Of a DNA stretch of 64,000 nucleotides, positions 7,735 to 16,802 are shown piece after piece (the stretch's first letter is position 1; the number at the start of each line of letters is the position of its first letter). The position numbers were made by a program, and so were the translations under genes. The stretch is from Bowmanella denitrificans (GTDB lineage: Bacteria; Pseudomonadota; Gammaproteobacteria; Enterobacterales; Alteromonadaceae), in NCBI RefSeq assembly GCF_002887595.1, contig NZ_PEBU01000001.1, forward strand, positions 310,001-374,000. Reading direction: 5' to 3'. Under the pieces are notes generated by a model. The model saw only the letters and a program-made list of their open reading frames with translations. It searched no databases and had not been told where the DNA came from.

Positions 7735-8430
7735 ATGAGCCATTCTTTGCCCGTTGTATTTTTTCCAGGCACTCAGTGTGACGAGCGCTTGTGGTTGCCG
7801 GTCTGGCGCGAAATGACAATAGCGGATCGCCGCTACATACCGCTGCAATGGGCCGAAACCCTGGAGCAAATGGATGGTTTAACCGAGCATGCCGTGGCTG
7901 GTGATAAGGTACATCTGGTGGCGTTTTCCATGGGTGGCTATATTGCCTGCCGCTTTGCCCTGGCGAATCCTGACCAAGTGGCGTCCCTGACCCTGATTGG
8001 TTTTTGTTCGGCTGGTCTGAACCAACAGGAACTGCAGCAACGTCAGTTGATTATCCGCGCGCTGGATAAGGGGCAGTTTCGTCCTATGTCGGCCCAGCGT
8101 CTGGCCATGATGGTTAACCCACACAGCCCGAACCACCAATTTGCACAGCAGGTAGTGCGAGAGATGGAGCAGGATTTGGGTGGCTCGGTACTTAAGTATC
8201 ACCTTATCGCAGCTTCTTCCCGTCCGGATTTAACGGAAGATTTGGCGCAAGCGGCATTCCCTGTACATATAATTGCCTCAGAGTGCGATGAGGTTGCAGC
8301 GCTTGGCGCTATGCAGACTATGCATCAGGCCATAAAACATAGCAGCATGCAGGTTTTCAGCGGCGCTGGTCATATGCTGCCGCTGGAACAGCCAAAGGCC
8401 CTGTCCCTGCACTTGCAGAGCCGCATCTAA
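7735..8430 (+). CDS. Alpha/beta hydrolase (function unknown)
   Basis: A 231-residue cytosolic alpha/beta-hydrolase fold protein. The nucleophile elbow is AFSMGG with Ser65, the probable acid is Asp185 in SECDEV, and the catalytic His is 213 in [11 protein letters not shown]. An N-terminal [14 protein letters not shown] forms the oxyanion-hole region. It resembles the MenH/BioH-like broad esterase group, but no motif fixes the substrate. It is divergent from mutY across a 74-bp gap and followed by trmB, which has a promoter of its own. Confidence 0.85.
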   Translation: MSHSLPVVFFPGTQCDERLWLPVWREMTIADRRYIPLQWAETLEQMDGLTEHAVAGDKVHLVAFSMGGYIACRFALANPDQVASLTLIGFCSAGLNQQELQQRQLIIRALDKGQFRPMSAQRLAMMVNPHSPNHQFAQQVVREMEQDLGGSVLKYHLIAASSRPDLTEDLAQAAFPVHIIASECDEVAALGAMQTMHQAIKHSSMQVFSGAGHMLPLEQPKALSLHLQSRI

Positions 8431-8445
8431 AAACACCGTCATACA

Positions 8446-8474
8446 TGGATATCCTTTAACCAACAAGGCATAAT
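8446..8474 (+). promoter_or_regulatory. Candidate sigma-70 promoter of trmB-rsmC
   Basis: TGGATA (8446-8451), a 17-bp spacer and CATAAT (8469-8474). It lies in the gap between the hydrolase and trmB, about 55 bp before the trmB ATG. Confidence 0.5.
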
Positions 8475-8529
8475 ACGCGCCCTTTTTTTCGCCGAGACGG
8501 CATGTGTTTTGACAACAGAGATAAACAGT

Positions 8530-9246
8530 ATGAGTGAACAGCAAAATCCACAACCCGAAAAAGAAGGGGTTTATCTTCGTAAGATTCGCAGCTTTGTCAA
8601 ACGCGAGGGGCGACTGACTAAAGGTCAGGCCCGCGCCATCGAGACCAACTGGCCGGCCATGGGCTTATCGGTGGATACTGGCATGCTGGATTTTAACCAG
8701 GTATTTGGCCGCCAGGCCCCCGTGGTGCTGGAGATCGGTTTTGGCATGGGTAAATCACTGGTCGCCATGGCAGCGGCCGAGCCGGATAAAGATTTTATTG
8801 GTATTGAAGTACACCGCCCGGGCATAGGTGCTTGTCTGGCCGATGCAGAAGCTGCAGGCCTGACCAATCTTCGCCTGTTCGAACATGACGCAGTGGAAGT
8901 CCTGGCACAGTGTATTCCGGACGCAAGCCTGGCCAGAATGCAGTTATATTTTCCTGACCCCTGGCATAAGGCGCGCCATCATAAGCGCCGCATAGTACAA
9001 GCCGAGTTTGCTCAGAAAGTGCGCCAGAAGCTGGCCATTGGCGGTGTCTGGCATATGGCCACAGACTGGCAGAATTATGCCGAACATATGCTAGAGGTCA
9101 TGAGCCAGGCCGAAGGCTATCAAAACCAATCCAGCAGCGGCGACTATGTGCCCAGACCGGACTTTCGTCCCCTGACTAAATTTGAACAGCGTGGCCACAG
9201 GTTGGGTCATGGTGTTTGGGATTTAATGTTTGAGAGGATTGCCTGA
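8530..9246 (+). CDS. trmB: tRNA (guanine(46)-N7)-methyltransferase
   Basis: Methylates N7 of G46 in the variable loop of tRNAs using S-adenosylmethionine. It is 238 residues from the ATG at 8530; a TTG seven codons earlier is possible but less likely. Motif I is [16 protein letters not shown], and the family signature [12 protein letters not shown] marks the tRNA/guanine-binding part. The stop overlaps the rsmC start (TGATG), so the two RNA methyltransferase genes form a coupled pair. Confidence 0.96.
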   Translation: MSEQQNPQPEKEGVYLRKIRSFVKREGRLTKGQARAIETNWPAMGLSVDTGMLDFNQVFGRQAPVVLEIGFGMGKSLVAMAAAEPDKDFIGIEVHRPGIGACLADAEAAGLTNLRLFEHDAVEVLAQCIPDASLARMQLYFPDPWHKARHHKRRIVQAEFAQKVRQKLAIGGVWHMATDWQNYAEHMLEVMSQAEGYQNQSSSGDYVPRPDFRPLTKFEQRGHRLGHGVWDLMFERIA

Positions 9247-10265
9247 TGTTGAGTGCGCCCAGCCAGGTACTGGTCAGAAACGCCGAACAATTTGCCACTG
9301 GCCGCTGGCTGCTGGTCAATCCCCAGGATGCTCAGGTATTTCGCGAACTGGGTAATAAACAGCTATTCGGCTATCACCAGTATTTTGATATCTACCAACA
9401 TGCCTGCCAGATAAGCCAATCGGAACATCATTATTTCGGTGCTGAGCACCCTTGCGAACAGAAGTTCGATGGCATTGTGATCTACATGCCCAAGGCCAAA
9501 GAACAAGCGCAAATGCTGATTGCCAATCTGGTGCACTGTCTGCTGCCGGGCGGTCAGTTATTGTTAGTGGGCGACAATAAAGGTGGGGTAAAAGCGGCAC
9601 CTAAGTTAATGGCAGCCTATGCTGAGCATTGTAATAAGCTGGATTCTGCCCGCCATTGTGCTTTGTATGGTGCAATTCCAGACAAACCCGCCAAAGCCTT
9701 TACCCTAAGCCAATGGCTGAAGAAAACCAGTCTGTCGGTGGCTAATCAGCAACTCACCATCAGTTTCCTGCCGGGGGTTTTCAGCCAGGGCGAGCTGGAT
9801 CCAGCCACCCGTTTGTTACTGGAACAGATTGACCATGTACCAACGGGCCAGGTGCTAGATTTCGGCTGCGGCGCAGGGGTGATTGGCTGCTATCTGGGTA
9901 AGCTAAACCCGCAAGCCAAAGTCCTGATGTCCGACGTCAGTGCCCTGGCACTGTATTGTGCCGAGCACAGCGCCAAAGACAATGGTATCAATGCGCAAGT
10001 GGTTGCCAGTCATGGTCTGGCAGCTATCCAGGGGCCATTTGCCGCAGTGTATACCAACCCACCTTTTCATACCGGTTTACAAACCGATTACCAGGTTAGT
10101 GAAGACTTTATCCGCCGTATTCCGGCAATGATGTCAGCAAAAGCCCCGCTATACCTGGTGGCAAACAGCTTCCTTAAATATCCACCACTGCTGGAGCAAA
10201 GTCTGGGCAAGGTGGAATGGCTGGCCGACACTCCAAAATTCCGTGTTTATCGCTGTATCAAGTAA
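9246..10265 (+). CDS. rsmC: 16S rRNA (guanine(1207)-N2)-methyltransferase RsmC
   Basis: Methylates G1207 of 16S rRNA in the small subunit. It is 339 residues with the usual duplicated architecture: a degenerate N-terminal methyltransferase-like half and an active C-terminal half. The C-terminal half has SAM motif DFGCGAGVIGCYLG and catalytic motif TNPPFHTG, the N/D-P-P-F/Y signature of amino-methyltransferases. Translation is coupled to trmB by a one-base overlap. A hairpin follows the stop. Confidence 0.95.
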   Translation: MLSAPSQVLVRNAEQFATGRWLLVNPQDAQVFRELGNKQLFGYHQYFDIYQHACQISQSEHHYFGAEHPCEQKFDGIVIYMPKAKEQAQMLIANLVHCLLPGGQLLLVGDNKGGVKAAPKLMAAYAEHCNKLDSARHCALYGAIPDKPAKAFTLSQWLKKTSLSVANQQLTISFLPGVFSQGELDPATRLLLEQIDHVPTGQVLDFGCGAGVIGCYLGKLNPQAKVLMSDVSALALYCAEHSAKDNGINAQVVASHGLAAIQGPFAAVYTNPPFHTGLQTDYQVSEDFIRRIPAMMSAKAPLYLVANSFLKYPPLLEQSLGKVEWLADTPKFRVYRCIK

Positions 10266-10270
10266 GTTGC

Positions 10271-10295
10271 TGGTCGCACCAATCGGGTGCGACCA
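10271..10295 (+). terminator. 10-bp hairpin after rsmC
   Basis: TGGTCGCACC (10271-10280), a 5-nt loop and GGTGCGACCA (10286-10295), starting 5 bp after the rsmC stop. No U-tract follows. It is a likely transcript 3' end or stabilising hairpin. Confidence 0.55.
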
Positions 10296-10500
10296 CGCCC
10301 CAGCCCGGCTCATATGACGCAATTCACCAGATTTTCATCCCCGGTTAATCAAATTGTCATGCCCTCGTTCTAAGCTGCATGGCCTTGATTGCCGGGCAAT
10401 TTAGCGTTTTCAGCCACATTTCTGACTGCTTTGGCATTGAATTTGATTGCAATGACAGTGGCAAGACGCAGGTCCTGTCCTTATCTTGGAGGAAATCCAT

Positions 10501-10737
10501 ATGTCAGATGCACTTCTTGTCCCTATTCGGTTTGGCCAGAATGCCACCGCGGTGGCCATTGAACAGAACATCTGCGAGCTGGAAGTGAGAGTAAGCCTTT
10601 GCAATGAGCTTATCCGCGAGGAGCCGGAGTTCAGATATTTTCACGAATTGGAGCGCGATGCGCTGTTGCAACAAATTCACGAGCAACAACACCAGTTAGC
10701 CAGACTGCGACCGCTTCGATTTAGAAAATCCGCCTGA
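10501..10737 (+). CDS. Small coiled-coil-like protein of unknown function, upstream of glgC
   Basis: A 78-residue protein I do not recognise. The ATG at 10501 has a strong ribosome site (GGAGGAAA) at good spacing, which argues that it is real. The sequence has no signal peptide or membrane segment. Residues 20-70 are rich in Glu, Leu, Gln and Arg and look helical, possibly a coiled coil (LEVRVSLCNELIREEPEF, HELERDALLQQIHEQQHQL). It is followed by a 234-bp gap and glgC. The position suggests, but does not show, a link to glycogen metabolism. Confidence 0.65.
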   Translation: MSDALLVPIRFGQNATAVAIEQNICELEVRVSLCNELIREEPEFRYFHELERDALLQQIHEQQHQLARLRPLRFRKSA

Positions 10738-10971
10738 TTTAATTCTGTTTCCAGGCAAGCATGGCTCATGGACGGAGCCCTCTCCTGTGGCAAGGCATAC
10801 TTGATTGCCAAACCAGATATTCCTTGATCGGGATCAGCAACCCAGTCCGATGCCGCTTCGTGCTTTGTCTATACTGCATTTTGTCCCCTATTGACTCCGC
10901 GCAGACGGGCTGGTCATCAGGTGGACAGCGCATGCACAAGCACCACAATTCCTTCAGTCTCAGGAGACAAA

Positions 10972-12198
10972 ATGGCTCGAACTCTTGCAATGATCCTTGC
11001 TGGCGGTGCCGGCACCCGCTTATTCCCGCTGACTCAGACCCGCACCAAACCGGCCGTCCCTTTCGCCGGTGGCTTACGCCTGGTGGACTTAGTTCTGAAT
11101 AATTTCGTGAATTCCGACCTGCTGAAAATTTATTTGCTGACCCAGTTCAAATCACAATCACTGAATATCCACCTGCGGCAGGCCTGGTATCTTTCAGGCT
11201 TAACCGGCAATTTTATTGACGCCATTCCTGCGCAGATGCGCATGGGTAAACGTTGGTATGAAGGCACTGCCGACGCTATCTACCAGAATATTCGACTGAT
11301 AGAACAGCATGATCCAGACAACGTATGCATCTTCGGCAGCGACCATATCTACAAGATGGATGTGCGCCAGATGGTGCGTTACCACGAGAAAAGCGGCGCT
11401 GCCCTGACCGTTTGTGCTACCCGTGTGCCCATCGAGGAAGCGCACCGCTTTGGGGTAATCGAAGTGGATGAAAACTTCCGTATGACCGGCTTTGAGGAAA
11501 AACCCACTCACCCCAAGCCCCTGCCCGGCAACCCGGCCATGGCACTGGTCTCTATGGGCAACTATGTGTTTGACGCCAAAGTACTTTATAAATCTCTGTA
11601 CGCCGATGCAGAAAATAAGCTTTCTAACCATGATTTTGGCCATGACATTATTCCCAAGCTGTATAAAGACAAGCAAGTACAGGTTTACGACTTTACTCAG
11701 AACAAAATTCAGGGTGAAACCAATACCCATTACTGGCGGGATGTAGGCACTTTATATTCGTTCTGGGAAGCCCATATGGATCTGCTGGAATGTGAACCAC
11801 AATTTGAACTCAATAACGAAAAATGGCCATTGCGCAGCTACCACCCGCCGGTACCGTCCGCGCGTATTCTGGCCGATGAGAAAGGCAATCACTCCACCAT
11901 ACTCAATTCGCTGATCTCTTCCGGGTGTAAAATTGTCGGTTCCAGGGTGGAGCGCTCAGTATTAGGTTTTAATGTGCACCTGGGGGCTGGTTCAAGGTTG
12001 CAGGAATGCGTTATCCTCGGCAGAGCGCATATAGGTGCCGGCAGCTACCTGAATCGGGTGATCACCGACAAAGGAGTGAGTATTGCGCCCGGCACCGAGA
12101 TAGGTGTTAATCCAGAGCAGGACAAGGCCCGCGGCCTGACCGTGACCGAAGAAGGATTGACCGTGATCGCCAAAGGCATGAGGGTTGGATTTGAATGA
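10972..12198 (+). CDS. glgC: Glucose-1-phosphate adenylyltransferase
   Basis: Makes ADP-glucose from ATP and glucose 1-phosphate, the committed step of bacterial glycogen synthesis. It is 408 residues from the ATG at 10972, which has CAGGAGAC upstream; the frame extends further 5' without a good site. The N-terminal nucleotidyltransferase domain begins ILAGGAGTRLFPLTQTRTKP. The C-terminal third is a left-handed beta-helix with hexapeptide-like repeats. It overlaps glgA by four bases (ATGA). Allosteric control by sugar phosphates is known for the family but cannot be read here. Confidence 0.96.
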   Translation: MARTLAMILAGGAGTRLFPLTQTRTKPAVPFAGGLRLVDLVLNNFVNSDLLKIYLLTQFKSQSLNIHLRQAWYLSGLTGNFIDAIPAQMRMGKRWYEGTADAIYQNIRLIEQHDPDNVCIFGSDHIYKMDVRQMVRYHEKSGAALTVCATRVPIEEAHRFGVIEVDENFRMTGFEEKPTHPKPLPGNPAMALVSMGNYVFDAKVLYKSLYADAENKLSNHDFGHDIIPKLYKDKQVQVYDFTQNKIQGETNTHYWRDVGTLYSFWEAHMDLLECEPQFELNNEKWPLRSYHPPVPSARILADEKGNHSTILNSLISSGCKIVGSRVERSVLGFNVHLGAGSRLQECVILGRAHIGAGSYLNRVITDKGVSIAPGTEIGVNPEQDKARGLTVTEEGLTVIAKGMRVGFE

Positions 12199-13634
12199 AA
12201 ATACTTTTTGTCGTTTCTGAAGTAGAAGACCTGGCTAAAACCGGTGGCCTGGCAGATGTTGCCAAGTCCCTGCCCATTGCCCTGAAGGCGCTTGGTCACG
12301 ATGTACGCATTGTGAAGCCTTACTACAAGCAGCTTGCCGAGAAATTCAAACTTGGCAATGTTGCCGACGAACAGCTTCTGCGCGCAGGCGACAAAGAGTA
12401 CCGTTTTAATATCAAGCGACTGGAACTGGAAACCGTTCCGGTGTATTGCGTGGATTATCCTGACTACTTCCACCGCGCGGGTCTCTATTCCGATGGCTAT
12501 GAAGCTTTTGGCGACAATGCCGAGCGGTTTGCCTTTTTTTCAATGGCGGCATTGCGTACAGCACAGGCCATGGATTTTCAGCCCGATGTAGTACATTGCA
12601 ACGACTGGCATACGTCGCTTTGCCCGTATTTTATCAAGCGTGACGATAGCGGCTTTTTTGCCCGCTGCCGCACCCTGCTGACTATTCACAATGGCGCCTA
12701 TCAGGGCGTACACAGGTTTGCAGATATCAGTTTCTTGCGTCCTCATGCGGAACTGGCGGCACAAATCGACAGTCAGGGTAATCTGAATTTTCTGAAAATG
12801 GGTATTCAGTATGCCGACAAGATAAATGCGGTCAGCCCCAACTATGCCAGGGAGCTGCTCACACCACTGGGGTCCCACAGTCTCTATCACGATTTTCAAC
12901 ATCGGGCCAATGATGTCAGTGGTATTCTGAACGGCTGCGACTACCAGCAGTGGGATCCTGGTTCAGACAAATTTTTACCCGCGCACTACACGGGTGAGGC
13001 GCTGCAGGGCAAAGCCCTGTGTAAACAAACCCTGCAGCAGGAAGCCGGATTGCCGGAGAAGGCCAATGTGCCGCTGATTGGCATGCTATGCCGCCTGACG
13101 GAACAAAAAGGCTTTGGTTATTTACTACCCGTGCTAAACCAGTTATTGCAACATAATGTGCAGATTCTGGTTATAGGCACAGGGGATCCTGTGATCAGCG
13201 ACGTATTACAGTTCAATGCCGCACAATTTCCCGACAAGCTGGTGTTTCGCAACGACTTCAGTACCCGTATGGCACACTTGCTGGAAGCTGGCAGCGACTT
13301 TTTCCTGATGCCGTCGTTGTTTGAACCCTGCGGATTGAATCAGATGTACAGTCTGGCCTATGGCACTATCCCCATTGTTCGTGCCGTAGGGGGATTGCGA
13401 GATACGGTATTGGACCTGCAAATGCTGCCGGAGCAAGCCACCGGTTTTATGTTTGAAGCACCGGACAGTTCAGCACTGTTAAACTGTGTACGTCGGGCCA
13501 TGCTGTTTTACCATGAATACCCTGACCGTTTCGTACAAATGCAGAAACGTGCAATGCGGCAAAAATTCACCTGGTATGACGCGGCACTGAATTATCAGGC
13601 CCTGTATCAGCATTGTCTGCCGATGGATAGCTGA
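12195..13634 (+). CDS. glgA: Glycogen synthase (ADP-glucose dependent)
   Basis: Retaining GT5 glucosyltransferase that extends alpha-1,4-glucan chains with ADP-glucose. It is 479 residues, the normal length. The ADP-glucose-binding KTGGL motif is at residues 15-19, and the C-terminal nucleotide-binding domain has LFEPCGLNQMYSLAYGTIP. It is translationally coupled to glgC. No branching enzyme, debranching enzyme or phosphorylase gene follows in this window, so the rest of the pathway must be encoded elsewhere. Confidence 0.97.
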   Translation: MKILFVVSEVEDLAKTGGLADVAKSLPIALKALGHDVRIVKPYYKQLAEKFKLGNVADEQLLRAGDKEYRFNIKRLELETVPVYCVDYPDYFHRAGLYSDGYEAFGDNAERFAFFSMAALRTAQAMDFQPDVVHCNDWHTSLCPYFIKRDDSGFFARCRTLLTIHNGAYQGVHRFADISFLRPHAELAAQIDSQGNLNFLKMGIQYADKINAVSPNYARELLTPLGSHSLYHDFQHRANDVSGILNGCDYQQWDPGSDKFLPAHYTGEALQGKALCKQTLQQEAGLPEKANVPLIGMLCRLTEQKGFGYLLPVLNQLLQHNVQILVIGTGDPVISDVLQFNAAQFPDKLVFRNDFSTRMAHLLEAGSDFFLMPSLFEPCGLNQMYSLAYGTIPIVRAVGGLRDTVLDLQMLPEQATGFMFEAPDSSALLNCVRRAMLFYHEYPDRFVQMQKRAMRQKFTWYDAALNYQALYQHCLPMDS

Positions 13635-13638
13635 TCCA

Positions 13639-13947
13639 GTGGCTGTCACAAGAACCGCTCTGCTGTTGATTTGTGCGTTCAGCGTGCAGGCAGTGCCTGA
13701 GCAATGCCTGCAGGACCCTGCCCGCACTCAGCCCTGTCCGCATCTGATTTACAAACAGGCGCAATTAACAGACAAACAGGGCAACAACACCAAGCAGTTA
13801 GTCTGTGTTTGCCTGAGCGACTTTACTGACTTACAGACACAACCAAGCAGCGAAGCTGAGCGGGTCAGGCAGAGAATGCGCCTGAAAAGCCTGGCCGCCC
13901 AGTTAAATATGGACGAACAGACTTTACTCGAGCTAATTCGTTACTAG
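13639..13947 (+). CDS. Small exported protein of unknown function, after glgA
   Basis: A 102-residue protein with a probable GTG start 4 bp after the glgA stop, so it is read with glgCA. Residues 1-18 form a signal peptide (TRTALLLICAFSVQA). The mature part has four Cys residues (two in a Pxx-Cys context, two in VCVC) that could form periplasmic disulfides, and an Arg-rich helical C-terminus. I do not recognise the family. Its last 15 bp overlap the convergent DUF3293 gene. The ribosome site is weak, so the exact start is uncertain. Confidence 0.6.
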   Translation: MAVTRTALLLICAFSVQAVPEQCLQDPARTQPCPHLIYKQAQLTDKQGNNTKQLVCVCLSDFTDLQTQPSSEAERVRQRMRLKSLAAQLNMDEQTLLELIRY

Positions 13948-14379
13948 GGGCTGCTCGCAGCCCCTGCACCTTGCCCTGAAGTTTCCCAGGGCAACAGCAT
14001 TGTACCCCTCCAGCATTGCCGGTAGCAGCCACACCTGCTCACCATCCAGCCAATAAAGTGCGTTTTGCTTAAAGTGCCTGGCCAGTTCCAGGCCTTGTAA
14101 CTTATTGCAGGCAATCAGATAACTGGGCTCCTGATGCTTAAGATCTGCGCCTGCACCAATTAACTCACTGCAACGAAAGCCCTGACGGTTCAGACGACCA
14201 GCCAATTGCCCCTGTAACAGGGTGTTTTCGCTTTTTGACAGCACACTGCCGCCGGGGTTGCAGGCAGTGATAATGCACCTCTGCTCGGCCTCTACCGGCC
14301 GTTCAGATAAAACAAAAATCGTATTTTGGTACAGTTGCCATAGCCTGGATGTTGTTTGTTGTTGTTCGCTATTGCTCAT
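13933..14379 (-). CDS. DUF3293 family protein
   Basis: A 148-residue soluble protein resembling DUF3293, a small family of unknown function. Conserved-looking stretches are IITACNPGG near residue 35 and the Trp-rich YWLDGEQVWLLPAM near the C-terminus. The start at 14379 follows GGAAGGGAAAAG; an ATG 13 codons upstream is possible. It is convergent with, and overlaps, the small exported protein gene. No operon partner. Confidence 0.75.
   Translation of the reverse strand: MSNSEQQQTTSRLWQLYQNTIFVLSERPVEAEQRCIITACNPGGSVLSKSENTLLQGQLAGRLNRQGFRCSELIGAGADLKHQEPSYLIACNKLQGLELARHFKQNALYWLDGEQVWLLPAMLEGYNAVALGNFRARCRGCEQPLVTN
13947..13964. terminator. GC-rich hairpin at a convergent gene overlap
   Basis: GGGGCTGC (13947-13954), 2-nt loop, GCAGCCCC (13957-13964). 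It begins at the last base of the plus-strand gene and lies inside the 3' coding end of the minus-strand gene. It may terminate glgCA transcription; there is no U-tract. Confidence 0.35.
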
Positions 14380-14489
14380 CTTTTCCCTTCCGGTCTTGTA
14401 ATTATTTTCATTTTTCAAAAGATTGTATCAATATGGTGATAAGCTTGATCAAGAAACGATAAAGATATTTCAGGGCTGAATCAGAGCAC

Positions 14490-16133
14490 ATGGCGCAACA
14501 AAAGAAAGTCCTATCGATAAAAAGCCTGTTCATCTGGGTAGTAATGTCCATCACTGCGGCGGCATTGCTTCTGGCATCCAGCATATCCCTCTATGTTCAA
14601 ATCAGTAACTATAAAGAAGAAATGATCAACGAGGTGGAAACTTTTGCAGAGTTGATAAGTACCAATGCTGCCAGTGGCATTGTGTTTAATGACAATGTCA
14701 CCGAAGAACAAAACTTGCAGGCACTCTCAGCCGCGGCATTTATCAACAACGTACATATCTACAAACTCAACCCGGCCAATGAACTGGAATTCTTTGCCAG
14801 TTACAATAAAACCGGACAGGCGCCGGTAAGAGCCATGTTTGGCAGAACAGAAGAGCTGGCCCTGCCTACCTTCAGCGCCGATGCACTGGAATATATGATG
14901 CCGGTTAACCTGGAAGGGGATCGGGTTGGTTTCACCTATATTCGCGCCTCGGTAGATGCTCTCAACAAACTGACGTTGAACACCGTGCTGATCACGTTTT
15001 CGGTCCTGATGCTGGCCTTGATCCTGAGCTTTTTGCTGACTCTGAGGTTGCAACGCTCAGTAACCCATCCCATTGAAGAGTTGGTTTATCTGGTTCAGCA
15101 GATTAGTCAGCAGAAGGATTATTCCAGCCGGGCCCGTTCATCCAGCCTTAAGGAGCTGGATATTCTGGGTAATGCCTTTAACGGCATGCTGGAAACCATA
15201 CAGCAGCATATTCTTCGCCAGGAGCAGGCCGAGGAGGAATACCGTCGGCTTAACCTGAGCCTGGAGGAAAAGGTCAGCCAGCGCACCACTGCCCTTAAAG
15301 AAGCCAACAAAGAACTGATTCAAACTCTGGAGAAACTCCATCAGTTTCAACGTCAGATCGTCCAGAACGAAAAAATGGCCTCACTGGGTGATATGGTGGC
15401 AGGGGTTGCGCATGAGGTTAACACCCCAATCGGTTTGGGCGTCACCGCTTCCACCATGATGCTGGACCGATTGACCCAACTGCAGAGTGATTTTGAGAAC
15501 AAAAATCTCAAGGCCAGTGCTCTGGCAAAATTCCTTAAGGAAGGCGAAGAAAATCTCAACATTATCTACCGCAACTTAAACCGTGCTGCAGAGCTAATAT
15601 CCAGCTTCAAGCAAGTCGCTGTAGACCAAACCAGTGAAACGGCCAGAGTGTTTGCCTTCAAACAATTAATGGACGAAATTCTGCTGTCCATGCGCCCCAA
15701 ACTGAAAAAGCTGCCTCACGAAATTGTCCTGCATTGCGACCCGGAGCTGACCATCGAAAGTAAAGCCGGGCCAATCAACCAAATCATGATCAATTTGATT
15801 ATGAACTCCATTATTCATGGATTTGAATTTATGGAAAAAGGCCAGATTGATATCTGGGTAGAATTGCAGGGTGGCAACAAACTGTCACTGCGTTATGTGG
15901 ACAATGGTAAAGGTATACCGGAGCATCTGTGTAAACGCATCTTTGATCCTTTTGTCACTACCAAGCGCGGTCAGGGTGGCAGTGGCCTGGGTATGCACCT
16001 GGTGTACAACCTGGTGACTCAGGCCCTGAATGGTTCCATTACGGTAACCAGCGAAGAAGGTCATGGTGTTGAATTTCAAATTCTGTTCCCGATCAGGAAG
16101 CTGGAACATTCAGATATTGCTAAGAGTTCATAA
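14490..16133 (+). CDS. Sensor histidine kinase with CHASE8-like periplasmic domain
   Basis: A 547-residue inner-membrane kinase. TM1 is at about 15-36. A periplasmic domain (about 37-160) with ELISTNAASGIVFNDN and a downstream VHIYKL...FASY pattern matches CHASE8, the sensor domain of YfiN/TpbB. TM2 is at about 162-186, HAMP at 187-240 and a coiled coil at 245-290. The dimerisation domain has phospho-acceptor His308 in AHEVNTPIG, followed by HATPase boxes NQIMINLIMNSIIHG, YVDNGKGIPE and GSGLGMHLVYN. There is no receiver domain. It is translationally coupled to a YfiR-like gene (TAATG), so YfiR probably modulates its sensor domain. arcA lies downstream but has its own leader. Confidence 0.88.
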   Translation: MAQQKKVLSIKSLFIWVVMSITAAALLLASSISLYVQISNYKEEMINEVETFAELISTNAASGIVFNDNVTEEQNLQALSAAAFINNVHIYKLNPANELEFFASYNKTGQAPVRAMFGRTEELALPTFSADALEYMMPVNLEGDRVGFTYIRASVDALNKLTLNTVLITFSVLMLALILSFLLTLRLQRSVTHPIEELVYLVQQISQQKDYSSRARSSSLKELDILGNAFNGMLETIQQHILRQEQAEEEYRRLNLSLEEKVSQRTTALKEANKELIQTLEKLHQFQRQIVQNEKMASLGDMVAGVAHEVNTPIGLGVTASTMMLDRLTQLQSDFENKNLKASALAKFLKEGEENLNIIYRNLNRAAELISSFKQVAVDQTSETARVFAFKQLMDEILLSMRPKLKKLPHEIVLHCDPELTIESKAGPINQIMINLIMNSIIHGFEFMEKGQIDIWVELQGGNKLSLRYVDNGKGIPEHLCKRIFDPFVTTKRGQGGSGLGMHLVYNLVTQALNGSITVTSEEGHGVEFQILFPIRKLEHSDIAKSS

Positions 16134-16669
16134 TGCGACAGGGATTGCCGACACTTCACAAACTACTGCTGCTTTGTGCGCTATTGTTGCCAACGGCTGC
16201 ATTTTCACAGGGCTTCAGTTCTGAACAACTGCGCGCCCCGTTCCTGCTGCACATAGCCAATTTTACGCAATTTGTTGATGAAGACAGCCAATTGCCGGTG
16301 AACTTTTGTTTTCTGGAAGATAAGAACTATGCCCATGCCAAGGTGTTTCAGAGTTCACCTAACCAACAAGTGAAACAAAGACCGATTAAACTGGTGGAGC
16401 TGGCTGAGGCCGCACAAATAGATGGGCAGGATTGTCAGGTACTGTTTGTCGGCCAAAGTATGGAGAGTGATGAACTCTTTGAACGCCTGGCAAAAGTGAA
16501 CCAGCAAACAGTCTCTATTGGCGAGTCCATTAACTTTATCCAGCGTGGCGGCATGATGGCCATTGTCCCGCTACAATCCAAGATGAAGATTTTCTTCAAT
16601 CAGGATGTGTATGAACAAACCAGCCTGAAGTTTAGCTCTGCCTTATTAAAGCGGGTGAACTTTCGCTGA
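16133..16669 (+). CDS. YfiR-like periplasmic protein (DUF4154)
   Basis: A 178-residue exported protein with signal peptide LLLLCALLLPTAAFSQ. The mature part follows the YfiR/HmsC pattern: APFLLHIANFTQF near the start, a central NFCFLED strand, a second Cys near 102 (DCQVLFVG), and a C-terminal GGMMAIVPLQSKMKIFFN with LKFSSALLKR. In Pseudomonas, YfiR binds and restrains the YfiN diguanylate cyclase in response to redox and envelope signals. Here its coupled partner is a histidine kinase with the same type of sensor domain, so it likely gates that kinase. No YfiB or YfiN gene is adjacent. Confidence 0.85.
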   Translation: MRQGLPTLHKLLLLCALLLPTAAFSQGFSSEQLRAPFLLHIANFTQFVDEDSQLPVNFCFLEDKNYAHAKVFQSSPNQQVKQRPIKLVELAEAAQIDGQDCQVLFVGQSMESDELFERLAKVNQQTVSIGESINFIQRGGMMAIVPLQSKMKIFFNQDVYEQTSLKFSSALLKRVNFR

Positions 16670-16802
16670 TGATGTGGGTCATACGGGCTCAACAACAGAC
16701 AGAATAAGCCCAGCGCGCAATTCTGTTGGCCCAGACCACTTATGAGAATGACTATTATCTGGTAAACTTACAAAAATCTAACAAAGCGTGGAACTTTAAA
16801 AG

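Noticed and set aside
7661..7819. Upstream extension of mutY to an ATG at 7819
   Set aside because: It would overlap the divergent hydrolase gene and adds 53 residues absent from MutY; the TTG at 7660 has a ribosome site and fits the family N-terminus.
10761..11102. Open frame of 113 codons before and over the glgC start
   Set aside because: It has no ribosome site, lies out of frame across the conserved glgC start, and its composition looks like a shadow.
16742..16759. Fur-box-like sequence upstream of arcA
   Set aside because: TGAGAAT-GACT-ATTATCT is only loosely symmetric and does not fit the 7-1-7 or hexamer models well enough.
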